DNA of 64,000 nt from Pohlia nutans (GCA_022496805.1 CM040087.1:33504253-33568252), one strand, 5' to 3'. Positions 1-10,900 are shown, counted from the stretch's first letter. The notes: generated from the letters alone by a model not told the origin. Program-made: numbers and translations.

Positions 1-188
1 GCTCCTCTTTTGGTACCCAAAAACGTTTCACATGACTTTGAAGAGCACCAAGTTCTTACACACCTAAGAATTGTAAACCACCAAGCTCTTCTATACCTTT
101 TAACTATTTGGAGTAACCAATTAAAATTAAACAACAGCAAAATTCTAGGTATCTTCTTCAAACTTTGAGGGACTTTGCGGATAACTCG
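1..188. mobile_element. Right half of a GAGTTATCCGTAAAGTC-type MITE (cut by window edge)
   Basis: The segment matches the right half of the element at 50412-50869: the 'accaccaagctcttacaca' stretch, 'ccttttaactatttggagt' and the terminus 'ctttgcggataactc'. The left half lies outside the window. The family is palindromic and has no visible coding capacity. Confidence 0.6.
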
Positions 189-199
189 AAGAACCCCTA

Positions 200-480
200 A
201 ATCATGGAGGGGTATTGGACAAAACCTAAATGTGTTATAATATGTGACCTCTTTATCTTTGATGAATTTTGGTCCAATGGAGAAAATGAACATTATGATT
301 ATTTAAGATTATTATTTTTGGTCAAATTTCCAAAAATAATTTTAGATATTCACCTAATGAATTTAGAAGCATTTAACTTCAAAAATTAATCAGCAATTTT
401 TTTAAATTATGTAGATAGTCATGTTACTTACTTGTATGCCAATTTTAAAAAAAACATTTGAAGTGTTTAACAATCCCATA
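200..480. repeat. Fragment of a dispersed repeat shared with 16594-17138 and 38995-39757
   Basis: The stretch beginning 'gaggggtattggacaaaac' and continuing through 'tgtgttataatatgtg' and 'gatgaattttgg' recurs near 16610 inside a TTAA-bounded element and near 39000. Here no TTAA terminus is visible, so it is a decayed fragment. The small reading frame at 204-389 lies in this repeat and is not a gene. Confidence 0.55.
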
Positions 481-544
481 AAAATCTTGCAGTAAGAGGA
501 TGTCTAAAAAAAGACAACTTCACTTGCAATTTTTATATTATCAT

Positions 545-855
545 TTAACCCCTAAACGTACCTATCCTTTGAACACGAGGAGATGCTAACATGGCTCAAA
601 TGTATATGAGATGTACATGAGAGGAACATTGCATGCATGAAACCTACTCAACGAAATTGACATACTTGCATTTGGAGGCGTGTTCAATATTACTAATATT
701 TCCCCATTACAAGAGATTTACTCTAATTTTTAGAGAATTGAATAGGCTTGCAAAGGTGACTTGGATGAAAGTCATCTAAAATTGTATGTGAAAGTTATAA
801 GGCTTTGATTCCGTTTGTGATCCAGTTTTTGGAGGTTGGGACGTTTAGGGGTTAA
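545..855. mobile_element. TTAA-flanked MITE, CCCCTAAACGT family
   Basis: The left end is TTAA (545-548) followed by CCCCTAAACGTACC. The right end is the inverse, ACGTTTAGGGG followed by TTAA (852-855). The body (Met-less, non-coding, about 300 bp) is closely similar to 51796-52115 and to the partial copy at 63683-64000, and inverted diverged copies lie at 41725-42035 and 42084-42410. TTAA target duplications with CCC-starting termini are the signature of the piggyBac superfamily. Assignment to it is inference because no transposase is present. Confidence 0.8.
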
Positions 856-1331
856 AAACTAAAATTTTGAAAGAATTATAATCTTCTTTTTCTTTTTCCA
901 TCCATAAACTATTATACCAAAATAGTATAGGAATGTGTAGAAAGTAATTTAGCCCATTTATCTCATTGATCTCAAGATATTAGTGGACAACATGAAGCAA
1001 ATAGGTTTTGTTGATCAACAATTCCACCCCTTTATTATCATTGTGCCTAAATTGCTCCCCAGCGCAACTGCATATGTATTTATACATGTTCATTTTACAA
1101 AGCTTGTACAAGTTTGCACATTTGGTATAAAAAAAATTTAATGCACTAAACTCTTAAATGCTTAAAGCTTTTAAACTTTTGTGTTAAATACTTAAAAGAT
1201 TAAAAGTAAAAATACTTTCACACCAAAAGTGGTCAAAGATTGCTCTAGTATTTTAGTAGGGTGCAAAAACAAAAATCTACTACTAGGTAGAAGCAAGCTA
1301 ATGATCAAATCACTAGCAGCACCAAACCACG
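856..1331. other. No recognisable feature
   Basis: AT-rich sequence between two repeats. I see no open frame of note, no splice-bounded exon and no inverted repeat. Confidence 0.5.
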
Positions 1332-1781
1332 TATAACACACAATTCGCTATTTACGCACTTGGCTATATAATCATGCACTTCGTCCCCGAGCGCATGATT
1401 TTATTTGTCTAACTTTTATTTTTAAAAAACCAACGATTATTGTCTTTCTTCAATCCCTTACATTGTAAAAAAATAATTATTTTAATAAATTTTTATTCTC
1501 ATCTTTATCTTTTCTTTTTTATCTTGATTTCTTTCTCGTCTTCTTTCTTGTCTTCTTTCTTGTCATCTTTTTGTCTTTCTTCTTGTCTTCCTTTTTGTCT
1601 TCGTTGTCTTTTTTTTCTTCTACTTTTTCTTCAGTTGTGGCTGCTGAACCCTAAACAATGGGAGCAAACCAAAAAAAAAAAAAAAAAAAAAAAGTTTTTT
1701 TTTTTTTTTTTTTTTTTTTCTTTTTTTTTTCGTTTTTCGGGTTGGCCGTGGGGTGCTGCTGAACCCTGAATGGCAGCCGCC

Positions 1782-1813
<32 letters not shown>

Positions 1814-2025
1814 TTTTTTTTTTTGGCCCTTTTTCTTGGCCGTGGGGTGCTGCTGAACCCTGAATGGCAGCTGCCACAAAATAAAAATAAAAATAAAATA
1901 AATAAAATAAAATAAATTGACTTTTTTGACTTTTTCTTTAAATTACTATTTTTAGTCGCTGGGGTGCGCGGCCGCGCACCCAAAGACTCTTCTTCCTCTT
2001 CTTCTCCTTCCCCTCTCCTCATATA
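1332..2025. repeat. Left arm of a long imperfect fold-back (inverted-repeat) structure
   Basis: This arm pairs with 3652-4460 in inverse orientation. Matching blocks run in order: 'cacaattcgctatttacgcacttggc' region near 1340-1366, 'cttacattgtaaa' near 1457, pyrimidine-rich 'ttgtcttctttcttgtc', homopolymer A/T runs (1670-1830), and a GC-rich 20-bp perfect palindrome at 1962-1981 (core GCGCGGCCGCGC). The arm also holds a tandem module of about 84 bp ('gctgctgaaccctgaatggc') near 1755 and 1839. Frames read through the homopolymers are artefacts. The arm ends at the AT-rich site where the Tc1-like element sits. Confidence 0.75.
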
Positions 2026-2036
2026 TACAGTGAGTA

Positions 2037-2050
2037 GCAAAACTGAGTCA
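2037..2050 (+). promoter_or_regulatory. Left outer transposase-site candidate
   Basis: GCAAAACTGAGTCA within the left terminal repeat. It is repeated, inverted, at 2222-2235 and mirrored at the right end, so it is the likely transposase-binding core. The binding role is inferred from position and conservation only. Confidence 0.55.
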
Positions 2051-2221
2051 ACTTGTCATAAATGAAACTTTGAACTTGAATTGCACATAACACAAAGCAT
2101 GATTTTTTTAATCTTTATTGTCAGAAGATATTGCTTCAAGTGTGGTACATGGCAATCAATCCACAAAACCAAATGTCAAAGTTTAGATGAAAAAGTGATG
2201 ATGCAACTCAAACATGTGGCA

Positions 2222-2235
2222 TGACTCAGTTTTGC
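2222..2235 (-). promoter_or_regulatory. Left inner (subterminal) transposase-site candidate
   Basis: TGACTCAGTTTTGC is a perfect inverse copy of the terminal core at 2037-2050, 185 bp further in. The DNA between the two sites is not conserved with the opposite end, so only the sites appear to be kept. Confidence 0.55.
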
Positions 2236-2382
2236 ATGCCTCTTCTATATTAAACACAATGAACTTTATGATCATAAATATCAATACAAAGTAGGAGGTT
2301 CAAGATTTAGATGGTCATACTCAATGCATAGTCCTTCAATGGAAGCTCTTTACCTCTTTTTTGTTGATCTTGTTTTATCATC

Positions 2383-3420
2383 ATGGTACATTTAAAGGAG
2401 CTTTCTGCTACTGCTAGAAGAGACCTCAACAACTCTATTGTTGTCAAGTTGGAAGCTGGTAGTTCTACGAGAGATGTAGCAAATGAGTTGCAGGTGTCTC
2501 AAAGTTATATTGCACGGATTAGAAAGAAGAGATTGCCTGATCTTGAAGCTAGTTGTGGAGGTAGACCACAAGTGCTCACAGATGCACAGAATAGAGTATG
2601 CATCAAAGCTGCTACATTAGGAGGCATTGATGCTGCAACACAGGTTGCTCAACATGTGCGTGGAGAATGTCATGTTACTGTAAGTGTTGATACAGTGAGA
2701 AGGGTGTTACGTGCTGCAGGGCTCAGATCAAAAGTGAAGCAAAAGAAGCCAAAATTGAACCAGAAACACATCAAGGAGCGACTTGAATTTGCTAGGCGCC
2801 ATGAACATTGGACCATTTGTGATTGGAAGCGTGTGATCTTCTCTGATGAGACAAAGGTAAACCAATTTTGCTCAGATGGTCGCAGTTGGTGTTGGATTCG
2901 TGATGGACAATCTTCTAATTCAAGACAATTTCAACAAACAGTAAAGTTCGGTGGTGGTTCGGTGATGGTGTGGGGTTGCATGACGTTCCAAGGTCCTGGT
3001 ATTTGTTGTAGAGTTGAAGGAAGAATGAATCAACATCAATACAAGGAAATCTTGCAGAAAGATTTATTGTACAGTATGATAGCTTATGATCTTGATCCTG
3101 CCCATCTAATTTTTCAGCATGATAATGATCCCAAACATACAGCAAAAAGTGTCCGCCAATGGTTGAAATCACATGGGCTTAATGTTCTTCAATGGCCTGC
3201 GCAATCCATCGATTTAAATCCTATTGAGCACCTTTGGACAAGGCTAAAACACCGTTTCAATCAATATGAAAGTGCTCCAATGGGAATTTTAGAATTGTGG
3301 GAGCGTATTGAAGAATGTTGGGCTTCCATTACACCAGGGGAGTGTAGAAGGTTATATGAGAGCATGCCAAAGCGAATCCAAGCTGTTTTAGCTAGCAAAG
3401 GCAAGTGGACAAAGTACTAA
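2383..3420 (+). CDS. Tc1-family transposase, DD34E
   Basis: This 345-residue protein has the usual Tc1 length and catalyses cut-and-paste movement of the surrounding element into TA sites. The N-terminal 10-120 region has two helix-turn-helix-like segments (for example residues 26-50, with TRDVANELQVSQSYIARIRK). The catalytic triad is visible: D155 in IFSDET, D247 in FQHDNDPKH and E282 in DLNPIEHLW, with exactly 34 residues between D247 and E282. A GGGSVMVWG motif at 190-198 is also typical. There are no internal stops or introns, and the ATG at 2383 precedes the first conserved helix. Codon use is unremarkable. Plant mariner-like transposases are classically DD39D, so a DD34E Tc1 protein in plant DNA is unusual and suggests horizontal arrival. 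Family assignment is firm; origin is inference. Confidence 0.93.
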   Translation: MVHLKELSATARRDLNNSIVVKLEAGSSTRDVANELQVSQSYIARIRKKRLPDLEASCGGRPQVLTDAQNRVCIKAATLGGIDAATQVAQHVRGECHVTVSVDTVRRVLRAAGLRSKVKQKKPKLNQKHIKERLEFARRHEHWTICDWKRVIFSDETKVNQFCSDGRSWCWIRDGQSSNSRQFQQTVKFGGGSVMVWGCMTFQGPGICCRVEGRMNQHQYKEILQKDLLYSMIAYDLDPAHLIFQHDNDPKHTAKSVRQWLKSHGLNVLQWPAQSIDLNPIEHLWTRLKHRFNQYESAPMGILELWERIEECWASITPGECRRLYESMPKRIQAVLASKGKWTKY

Positions 3421-3440
3421 ATTGTTTTGTGATAGAGGAT

Positions 3441-3454
3441 GCAAAAGTGAGTCA
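3441..3454 (+). promoter_or_regulatory. Right inner (subterminal) transposase-site candidate
   Basis: GCAAAAGTGAGTCA, one mismatch from the terminal core, lies 186 bp inside the right outer site (3627-3640) and points the opposite way, mirroring the left end. Confidence 0.5.
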
Positions 3455-3626
3455 CAGAACATAGTTTCTGTTAAATGTAATCTTTTTGTACATATTAATG
3501 TGAAAGATACTTTTTTTCCCATGAAAATGTAGCCTACTTAAATTATTATCTTACACAGTTTATAGCTTGTGGTGACCTATTACCAAATTCTTTACATTGT
3601 TGATTGAATCAAAAATTTCAAAAGTT

Positions 3627-3640
3627 TGACTCAGTTTTGC
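3627..3640 (-). promoter_or_regulatory. Right outer transposase-site candidate
   Basis: TGACTCAGTTTTGC within the right terminal repeat, the exact inverse of 2037-2050. Confidence 0.55.
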
Positions 3641-3651
3641 TAGACACTGTA

Positions 3652-4460
3652 TATAGGGGAGAGGTGAGGGGAGGGATGGAGAGGGAGGGATGGAGAGAGA
3701 AGGAGAGGAGAGAAGAGGAAAAGGGAGTGAGTGAGAGGATAAAAGAGGCTTAGGGTGCGCGGCCGTGCACCCTCAGCCGTCAGTAATCTAAAAATAGAAA
3801 AAAAAACCTTTTTTTTTTTTTTTTTTCCCGGCCGTTTAGGGTTCAGCCGCCGGCGGCTGAACCCTAAATTTTTTTTAGGGTTCATGAGCCCTAAACAAGA
3901 AAGAAGACGAAAACCAAAAGAGAAGGAAAAAAAAAAAAAAAAAAAAAAAAATTGGTTTTTTTTTCCTCCACCTCCGTTTAGGTTCAGCCGCCGCTGGCTG
4001 AACCCTAATTTTTATAATTTTAAAATTTCTATTTTTAGGGTTATGAGCCCTAAGCAAAAAAGAAGACGAAAACCAAAAGAGAAGAAAAAAAAAAAAAAAA
4101 GGTTTTTTTTCTTCGGTGCGGGTGTAGGGTTTGCGGCTGCCACAAGAGGTATGAAGAAAAAAATAGAAAAAGAAGAAGAAGACAAGAAGGAAGACAAGAA
4201 GGAAGACAAGAAGGAAAAGAAAAAGAAGACAAGAAAGAAGACAAGATAAAAGAAACAAGATAAAGAAAAGATAAAAGAAAAGATAAAGATAAAAATAAAA
4301 AATAAATAAAATAATTGTTTGTTTACAATGTAAGTGATTTGTAGAAAGACAAAATCGCTGTTTTTTAGAGAGCTTTTTACACAAATTTTTTAAGCACGAT
4401 TTGCTCATGAAATGAACGCACTTGGCCAAGTGCATAAATAGCGAATTGCGTGTTGTATAT
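3652..4460. repeat. Right arm of the long fold-back structure
   Basis: This is the inverse partner of 1332-2025. It begins with the purine-rich 'ggggagaggtgagggg' mirror of the left arm. It carries the matching GC-rich near-palindrome at 3753-3772 (one mismatch), a perfect 26-bp palindrome at 3839-3864 (core CAGCCGCCGGCGGCTG), and two tandem modules of about 137 bp containing 'gaagacgaaaaccaaaagag' (near 3900 and 4060). It ends with the 'gcgaattgcgtgttgtata' terminus near 4441-4460. Long A-runs interrupt it. Apparent reading frames here are low-complexity artefacts. Confidence 0.75.
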
Positions 4461-4477
4461 CACAATAAACGCTCAGA

Positions 4478-4562
4478 CGGACTCAACGGGAATCGAACCC
4501 GGACCATACAATTGCAACATAAACATCCTTCTCCAACCAACTTTGGAACCACGACTTGATGA
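4478..4562 (-). repeat. tRNA-like (pol III type) sequence, possible SINE head
   Basis: On the minus strand a D-arm/A-box-like AGTTGGTTGGAG is followed about 40 nt later by a T-arm/B-box GGGTTCGATTCCCG. Spacing suits a tRNA, but the acceptor arms do not pair, so it is not a working tRNA gene. A tRNA-derived SINE or tRNA pseudogene is the likeliest reading. Confidence 0.4.
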
Positions 4563-4672
4563 CCACCAGCAATACAAACATCAATTTATACCCGTGCTAG
4601 TTCTAACTAATGAATTTTACTAGTATTACTAGTATTTATCTCTAGTCACTAAAGTGTCTATTCTCGAAAGAG

Positions 4673-4792
4673 GTGAGTAGTCTTGTACCAATGGCCCTTT
4701 ATTCTGTGGGCATTGGCTCATTGTCAAGACGAACAGACACTTTATTCACGCCGGTCTCGAAAGAGGACCGGAGTTCATATCTATCTAGAAGC
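4673..4792. repeat. Dispersed repeat with 'actttattcacgccgg' motif
   Basis: The segment 'ctttattcacgccggtctcgaaagaggaccggag' region recurs at 19130-19170 and 31905-31950, and inverted at 31075-31130. It has no coding capacity and belongs to the family described at 18966-19210 and 31060-31565. Confidence 0.6.
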
Positions 4793-6191
4793 AAGCTACA
4801 ATTTACCAAATCTCAAGCATATATGTTTGTGCATAAAATTGCACAAATAGCACCAAAGAAGTGACCAAATATGCATTGAGAAGCACAATTAGCATAAAGT
4901 TCTTAGTTGATTTGATAAGCTTGCAAAGCAATTGTCAAATTTTGAATTGCAAGCCCACTCGCACTTTTGTGAATAATTCCGAGGGGAAAAAAATCCCCTA
5001 AAACATTAAATTTTTAGCCCAAAACAAAGAATGTCCAGCTTTAAATTATAAAATTGTTTTAAAATATTATGTCAATCCAAAAGATTAAAATTTTATATCA
5101 ACCTATAATGGGTACTAGAACTATACCCAAAATGGCAACTTCCAATTTTGCTTGGAATGTACACATATCATAATTGATGGTGCAAATGTGCACGTAACTA
5201 ATGTGGTGTAAATGTGCACGATTCAAATGTCCCTCTTTCTAATTTAATTTATAATTGTTCACGTGCACATAAAAAATTAAGACTTGATAAGGTAGATTAT
5301 GTTATTCGAATCACCATTAATAAAAAAAATTCAATGTAAAGAATTGAAATAGAACGCAAGGTGGATTTTGGAATGTTGTTTTCACTTCAATTTTGATGCA
5401 TTGCGTATACATTTTTGTAGGACTGTAGCTTGCTTCTACCCTGCTTCAAGCACTTACATTTTCCAATCTAAACAATCAAATGTTACCAAAAAAGAATCAT
5501 ATACACTTCTTATATTTCAGTACAAGATTTTATGGTTGGAATTCAGTAGAATAGAACCATGTATACAAAAAAATTGATTTTCAATAATTTCAACTTTTAG
5601 GAAAATTATTCACGTGATTTATCATTTTCGATCAACAATAGTCATGGTATTTTAGGGTTAATTAAAATTTAGCTAAAGCAATGTATGCAATGGAAAGATG
5701 TCTTTTGGAAAAATAGCACACATCAATTGTATGAACATTGAATTAAAAAAATTGTTTTTATGAAAATTCAAGTTAGTTATTTACTAATTATTGGTGTATA
5801 CATTTAACAATTTTACAAAGTTGCTCAAAATATATTACATATTTTTTACAAAATAAAAATTAGACAATGATTATTTAAAATGAGGATGGAAAGGAGATTG
5901 ATACATCAACTTTAGTTTTTTATTTGATAAAAGCATCAACGCTATTAGGTTGAATGAATGAATATCCATAGCTATTATTTATTCTAAGTTTCTTCAAAAG
6001 ATTATTGTAAAGAGATAAGGAGTTTGTTATGTTTTTACACAAAATAAAAAATGTTATCAAAAAAAATTGAATTGATTAGTCCATAAAAAGTAGTTTATAT
6101 TGTACAAAGAAATGAATATCAACCAAGATTCTAAAGGATTAATACACATGAACAATGAAGTTGATGAAATTCCAAAATAAGAGAAAATAAA
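4793..6191. other. AT-rich, no recognisable feature
   Basis: I find no spliced or continuous coding segment and no paired inverted repeats. The frame at 5368-5577 has no recognisable domain and is treated as chance. The last few hundred bases could include the old promoter of the SUD1-like locus. Confidence 0.4.
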
Positions 6192-7680
6192 ATGAATGAA
6201 GAAAAATTGAATAAAGAAACAATTAGTTTTGATGATGATGAAGGAGATATGTGTCGCATTTGTCGAACTCCCGGTGAAATTGAATCTCCATTATATTTTC
6301 TATGTGCTTGTAGTGGCAGTATTAAATTTGTTCATGAAGAATGTCTTTTGCAATGGTTGAGTCACAACAATGGGCGTCAATGTGAGGTAATTTTAACAAT
6401 GAATCTTCTTATTTTAAACATGAATAACCATATATATGTAATTATAACAACAATCATAATGACCAAAATATTGAAATCATTGAATTTTTAGTTTACTAAT
6501 GAAACATTTATATTTTGTTGTTTAAAATTTTTAATCATTTTAAAAATAATTTGTTCTTTGTATGATTTTTTCATCTTAGGAAAATTTACACCTAGTAATG
6601 TTTTAGGATTGAAGTGAAGATATAGTATAGAAGTCTAAAAGCCTTAGCATGTATAAAGTTTATAAAGTCTTTGTCCTTGCAAGTGTTTATCATTAATGTA
6701 ACATTCGATTGTAACAAAAATCAATTTCTACACTTAAGAAAATCCTAAAATATTGAAAATTGTTATTTAAAAAAATAATTGTTGCAAAAGAAGTTTTCAT
6801 TTTGAAATATCAAATTATATATAACTATTTATAATTATTTTAAAAACATGCGATGAATTCTATGTAGATGTGCAGGTGTGCAAACATCCATATACATTTT
6901 CTCCGATTTATGCAAGAGACACCCCTATTAGGCTTTCATGTCAAGAATTTTTACTTGGAGTACTATCCAAAATCACTCACAATGCAAAATTTTGCACACG
7001 ATTATTACTTGTCATATACGTTTGGTTTTTATTTGTACCATTCATTACATATTGGATGTGGAGGTGCATTTTTGTTCAAAATTTTGCTGAAGCTCAAAAA
7101 TTATTCATAAGCCGATTTACTCCAGTTTTGTTCTTTATAGATTGTTTGTATGGACTTTTACTATCAATAAGCATTGTCTTTACATTTTTAGGTGCTACAT
7201 CAGTACGAGAGTATTTTCGCCATATGCAAGAATTTAATGCAAATCTTGATATAGGAATATGAGAATGCCATTAGTAGACCATAGAGTTGTTTTAAATGAA
7301 CAAATGCCAAATTTTGGTGCAAATAATGTCAATGGGTTAGTCCGTGATCATATACTTGAAGATGATAACATATTACCTTTAAATGTTGATAATCTACCAC
7401 TACAATTGGAAATGCAAGCTGCACAACTTGAAGCTCGCATAGAACACATTCTTAATGCACCCAATGATATGGATATTGGTGATGATGTTCCATTTAATGA
7501 ATTTGTAGGAATAGAAGGTCCACTTCACCATCTTGTAGAAAACGCCATGATTGTAAGTAAATTGTTTATATCTTTTGTATGTGAATTGTTGATTTTTGTA
7601 GTTGTGTGAACCTTTCATTCTTTACACAAAACATATTATTCAATTTTATGGTTTTAGATGTTATTCTTTATAAGCAGTGG

Positions 7681-7929
7681 TTAACCCGTGAGCGCCCAAA
7701 GCATGTTTACCAAAATCCAGACCCTTCTCAACTCATTTGAATCAAATTGTCACCCAAAACAAGATCCACATAAATTGACTGTACCGATTGGTAGTGGAGA
7801 CATGCCCGGAGTTGTAGGGGAAAGGACAAATGATTTCACCGTACCATTGAAAAGATTATAAGAGTCAAATATAGCAACCTTTCATTTTGTAGAGGCCATA
7901 TTTGGGGCGCTGGGGCGCTCAGGGGTTAA
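7681..7929. mobile_element. TTAA-flanked MITE, CCCGTGAGCGCCC subfamily
   Basis: TTAA (7681-7684) then CCCGTGAGCGCCC; the inverse GGGGCGCTCAGGGG then TTAA (7926-7929). It sits in intron 2 of the SUD1-like pseudogene, between exons 6876-7552 and 8271-9022. Confidence 0.78.
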
Positions 7930-10900
7930 GAGTAATGGAATCTATATAACTTTGGATGTATAAAATAAGAATAACATATAATGACAAATACATTTCATTA
8001 CTTAAATTTTGATGATATAATAATCACACCACTAGCATTGCTATATTGTAAATACTATATATAGAATTTGAAATACAAATTTATTATTTTTATTATTTTA
8101 TAATACCAAATAGATGTGTGTATACATTATAATGAATCTTTGATAAGGTATGTTAATAATTTATCTTGTTTGAATGAAACTTTTTGTATATATGCAGGGC
8201 ATGTAAAGATTGCATTACAAATGATAATGGATTATGAGTATTTATATTTGAGTCCTATTGGCATGTGCAGGTATTGGCTAGTAATGCTATGTTTTTAGGC
8301 CTTGTTGCTTTAGTTCCTTTTACACTTGGTCACCTTGTGTTATCCATGGCATCAAAAATCACAACAACAACAAATACTACAAGTACATTGGGTATATCCT
8401 TTTTAAATGATTATTTTTCAAATTTTCAAATTGACAAAAACGTATCCAATTATACTCAAATGGAAAACATCTTACCTTCTAATTCAAATGATTTTGATAT
8501 GCAAGTTGACAAAAAAATTAAAAACATGTACTTTTTTAACTTGGTAGTTGCTTGCATTTTCAACAAGGATATTGCTGCAATGAATTGTACGCTAAAATTG
8601 TCAAATAGAGCAACTATAGCAATTGGCTATACAATATTATTCCTTGCATTAAGTTTTTATCTAGGCCTTATAGTTCTTATAAGGCACACAAATGGAGAAC
8701 CACAAAATTTTGGTAATATTAATAGAGTTAATGATATTTCAATGACAACAATTGTGCTACTTTTAAGTCAAGAAATAAAAAACATCCTAAGTTTTATAAG
8801 AATTGGAATCAAAGTTTTTTTCCTTATGATAATAGAACTTGGTCTTTTCCAATTATGTGTGGTTGGTGGCTAGATATTTGCGCCATAGATTTATTGGGCA
8901 TTAAATTTGATCAACAAATATCATTTTATAAAACATCTCCAATAACAAGCACCATTATCCATTGGTTTGCTGGTATTGTGTACATATTTCAAATTGGAAA
9001 TTTTGTGAGTTTGCTCCATGAGGTACTCTTTTCCATTTTTTTGTGAGTATGTGTTCGATTTTTCTATATTTTCTAAAAAATTGCCTCAAAATTTGACAAA
9101 CAATTCTTGAGTCAACCAAATAGAAATGACCAAAATTTTGATGTTTTCAACAAGCTTGGTTGAATTCAAAAATTGAAAACCCAAAGTGTAGTTTACATAA
9201 TTAGAATGTATACCAAATTAAGAAGTGAAAGCACTTTGGAATAACACTGAAAGCTACATTTTATTCATAGATGTGGCCTTCAAAAGTTGAGCACATTACA
9301 AAATGGGTCATGCCTAAAAAGCTAAGTTTCAACCAAATCATGTCATGTCAATGACTCAATTCAATGCAAATTGGAATCTCATTTCATCTTCATATCACAT
9401 CTAACTCTTTCAAGACCAAAACAAAACTAGTCCAATACATATTGATTTCAGAAATTCATAGAAATTTCAAAAAGTGTTAGAAAACTCTAAAAAATTTAGA
9501 GAATGTGAGTAATATGATGAAGAATCACCGGAAAAACATTCATTGGAAAATTATAATTTTGGTAGATTTTATGGCTTGTTGAATGTTGGGTTAAATTGAG
9601 GAACGGACATGGTGGTTTTGAAAGGGTTAACCTTCAATGCCCATGTGGACTAACGTGTCTATTTCCCTCGCTATTTCCATATCTCATTAGTTCTCAAAGG
9701 CATGGCCACTACGGTAAATTCCGGGTCCTATGGGCCCAATTTAGCGAACCCTCACAAAAAAATCTCATGCACAACTGATTAGATTGGGGTTTTGTAAATT
9801 GCCACAGTTCAAGTTCCACATATAGGCAAGTTTTGATCAAACAAAGTGGAAAATTTGTTCGAGTACATTCGGATCCAATATATCAAAAGCCACTCATCAA
9901 ACTCTCTCTTGTTGACTTAGGGAATGCTTCTAAATAATCACAAATCACGTGTTGTATCATTTTAACCATATAATTTTTGATATTTTGAAATTTCTTGTAT
10001 TGATTGTAGAGTTCTTCAACCAAGAGTACTATATTTCTTAAGAAATCCCGCAAATTCTAATTTCAACCCATTCAAAGATTTGGTTAATGATTCATTTATA
10101 AAACATGCACAACGAATACTATTGTCACTAGCATTGTACAGTTGTTTCATTGGAATATTAATATATGTTCCAATTTGCATGGCCATGTTCATTGCTCCTC
10201 TTATATTTCCATTGGACATAAGGTATTTAGATTTAGATTTTAGTATGACTATAAACACAATTCTTTTTATTGAATTGATAAATTTTAAGTATGTGCATTT
10301 AATTCCATTTATTTAACTTGCACAAAATATTAAACAAATTTTGATGTGTACAGGGTCCCTGATCCTTTCAAGGAGACTTCAACAGATATAATGTTGTTTC
10401 ATCTTTGCATCCCATACGCTATTGAATACTTCAAACCACGTGCAATGATTAAAAAGGCTATGAAAAAATGGTTCTCTTGTGTATGTTGGATGCTTGATCT
10501 TTCAAATTTTCTTCTTTTAGAACCAAGAGTTGGTAGAAATAGAAATGAAAACAATCACAATTGGCAACAAATAAGGCACTCTAGAGAAAGAATTTTTTAT
10601 AATGAAATTTTACAAGATCCAAATATAAATTTGGAAAATGTAACTCAATTTAATGATACTTTTGAAAATTGTGTTTTACCTAATAGTAGTGTTGGTACTC
10701 AAGATGATAATGAGCATAATATTACAATGGAAGAACAACAACTTCAAAAGTAAATGGCTTTATTTTAGAAATATGTTGTATTTTATTTATTAAATTAATA
10801 TTATTTGATACATAAATTTAACATTTTTATATTTTATTATTGGTATAAACAGGTTCAAATTTGCTATAAGGATTGGATTGCTTTTATTAGCTATTTGTAC

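Larger units (their letters stand above)
2028..3649 (+). mobile_element. Complete Tc1-type (DD34E) DNA transposon
   Basis: The 1,622-bp element starts CAGTG (2028) and ends CACTG (3649), and is flanked on both sides by TA (2026-2027 and 3650-3651), the Tc1/mariner target duplication. Terminal inverted repeats of about 25 bp differ only at positions 6-7 (CAGTGAGTAGCAAAACTGAG at the left, CAGTGTCTAGCAAAACTGAG read inward from the right). A second copy of the core GCAAAACTGAGTCA lies 185 bp inside each end in the opposite orientation (2222-2235; 3441-3454 with one mismatch). One uninterrupted transposase frame fills the middle. Intact ends, target duplication and reading frame argue that insertion was recent and the copy could be mobile. 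Confidence 0.92.

Noticed and set aside
1440..2040. Open frames of 82-129 codons on both strands
   Set aside because: They are Phe/Lys-rich readings of A and T homopolymers inside the fold-back arm, present in several frames at once.
3640..4435. Open frames up to 186 codons on both strands
   Set aside because: Low-complexity (Lys/Glu/Arg or Phe/Leu/Ser) readings of purine/pyrimidine tracts in the right fold-back arm.
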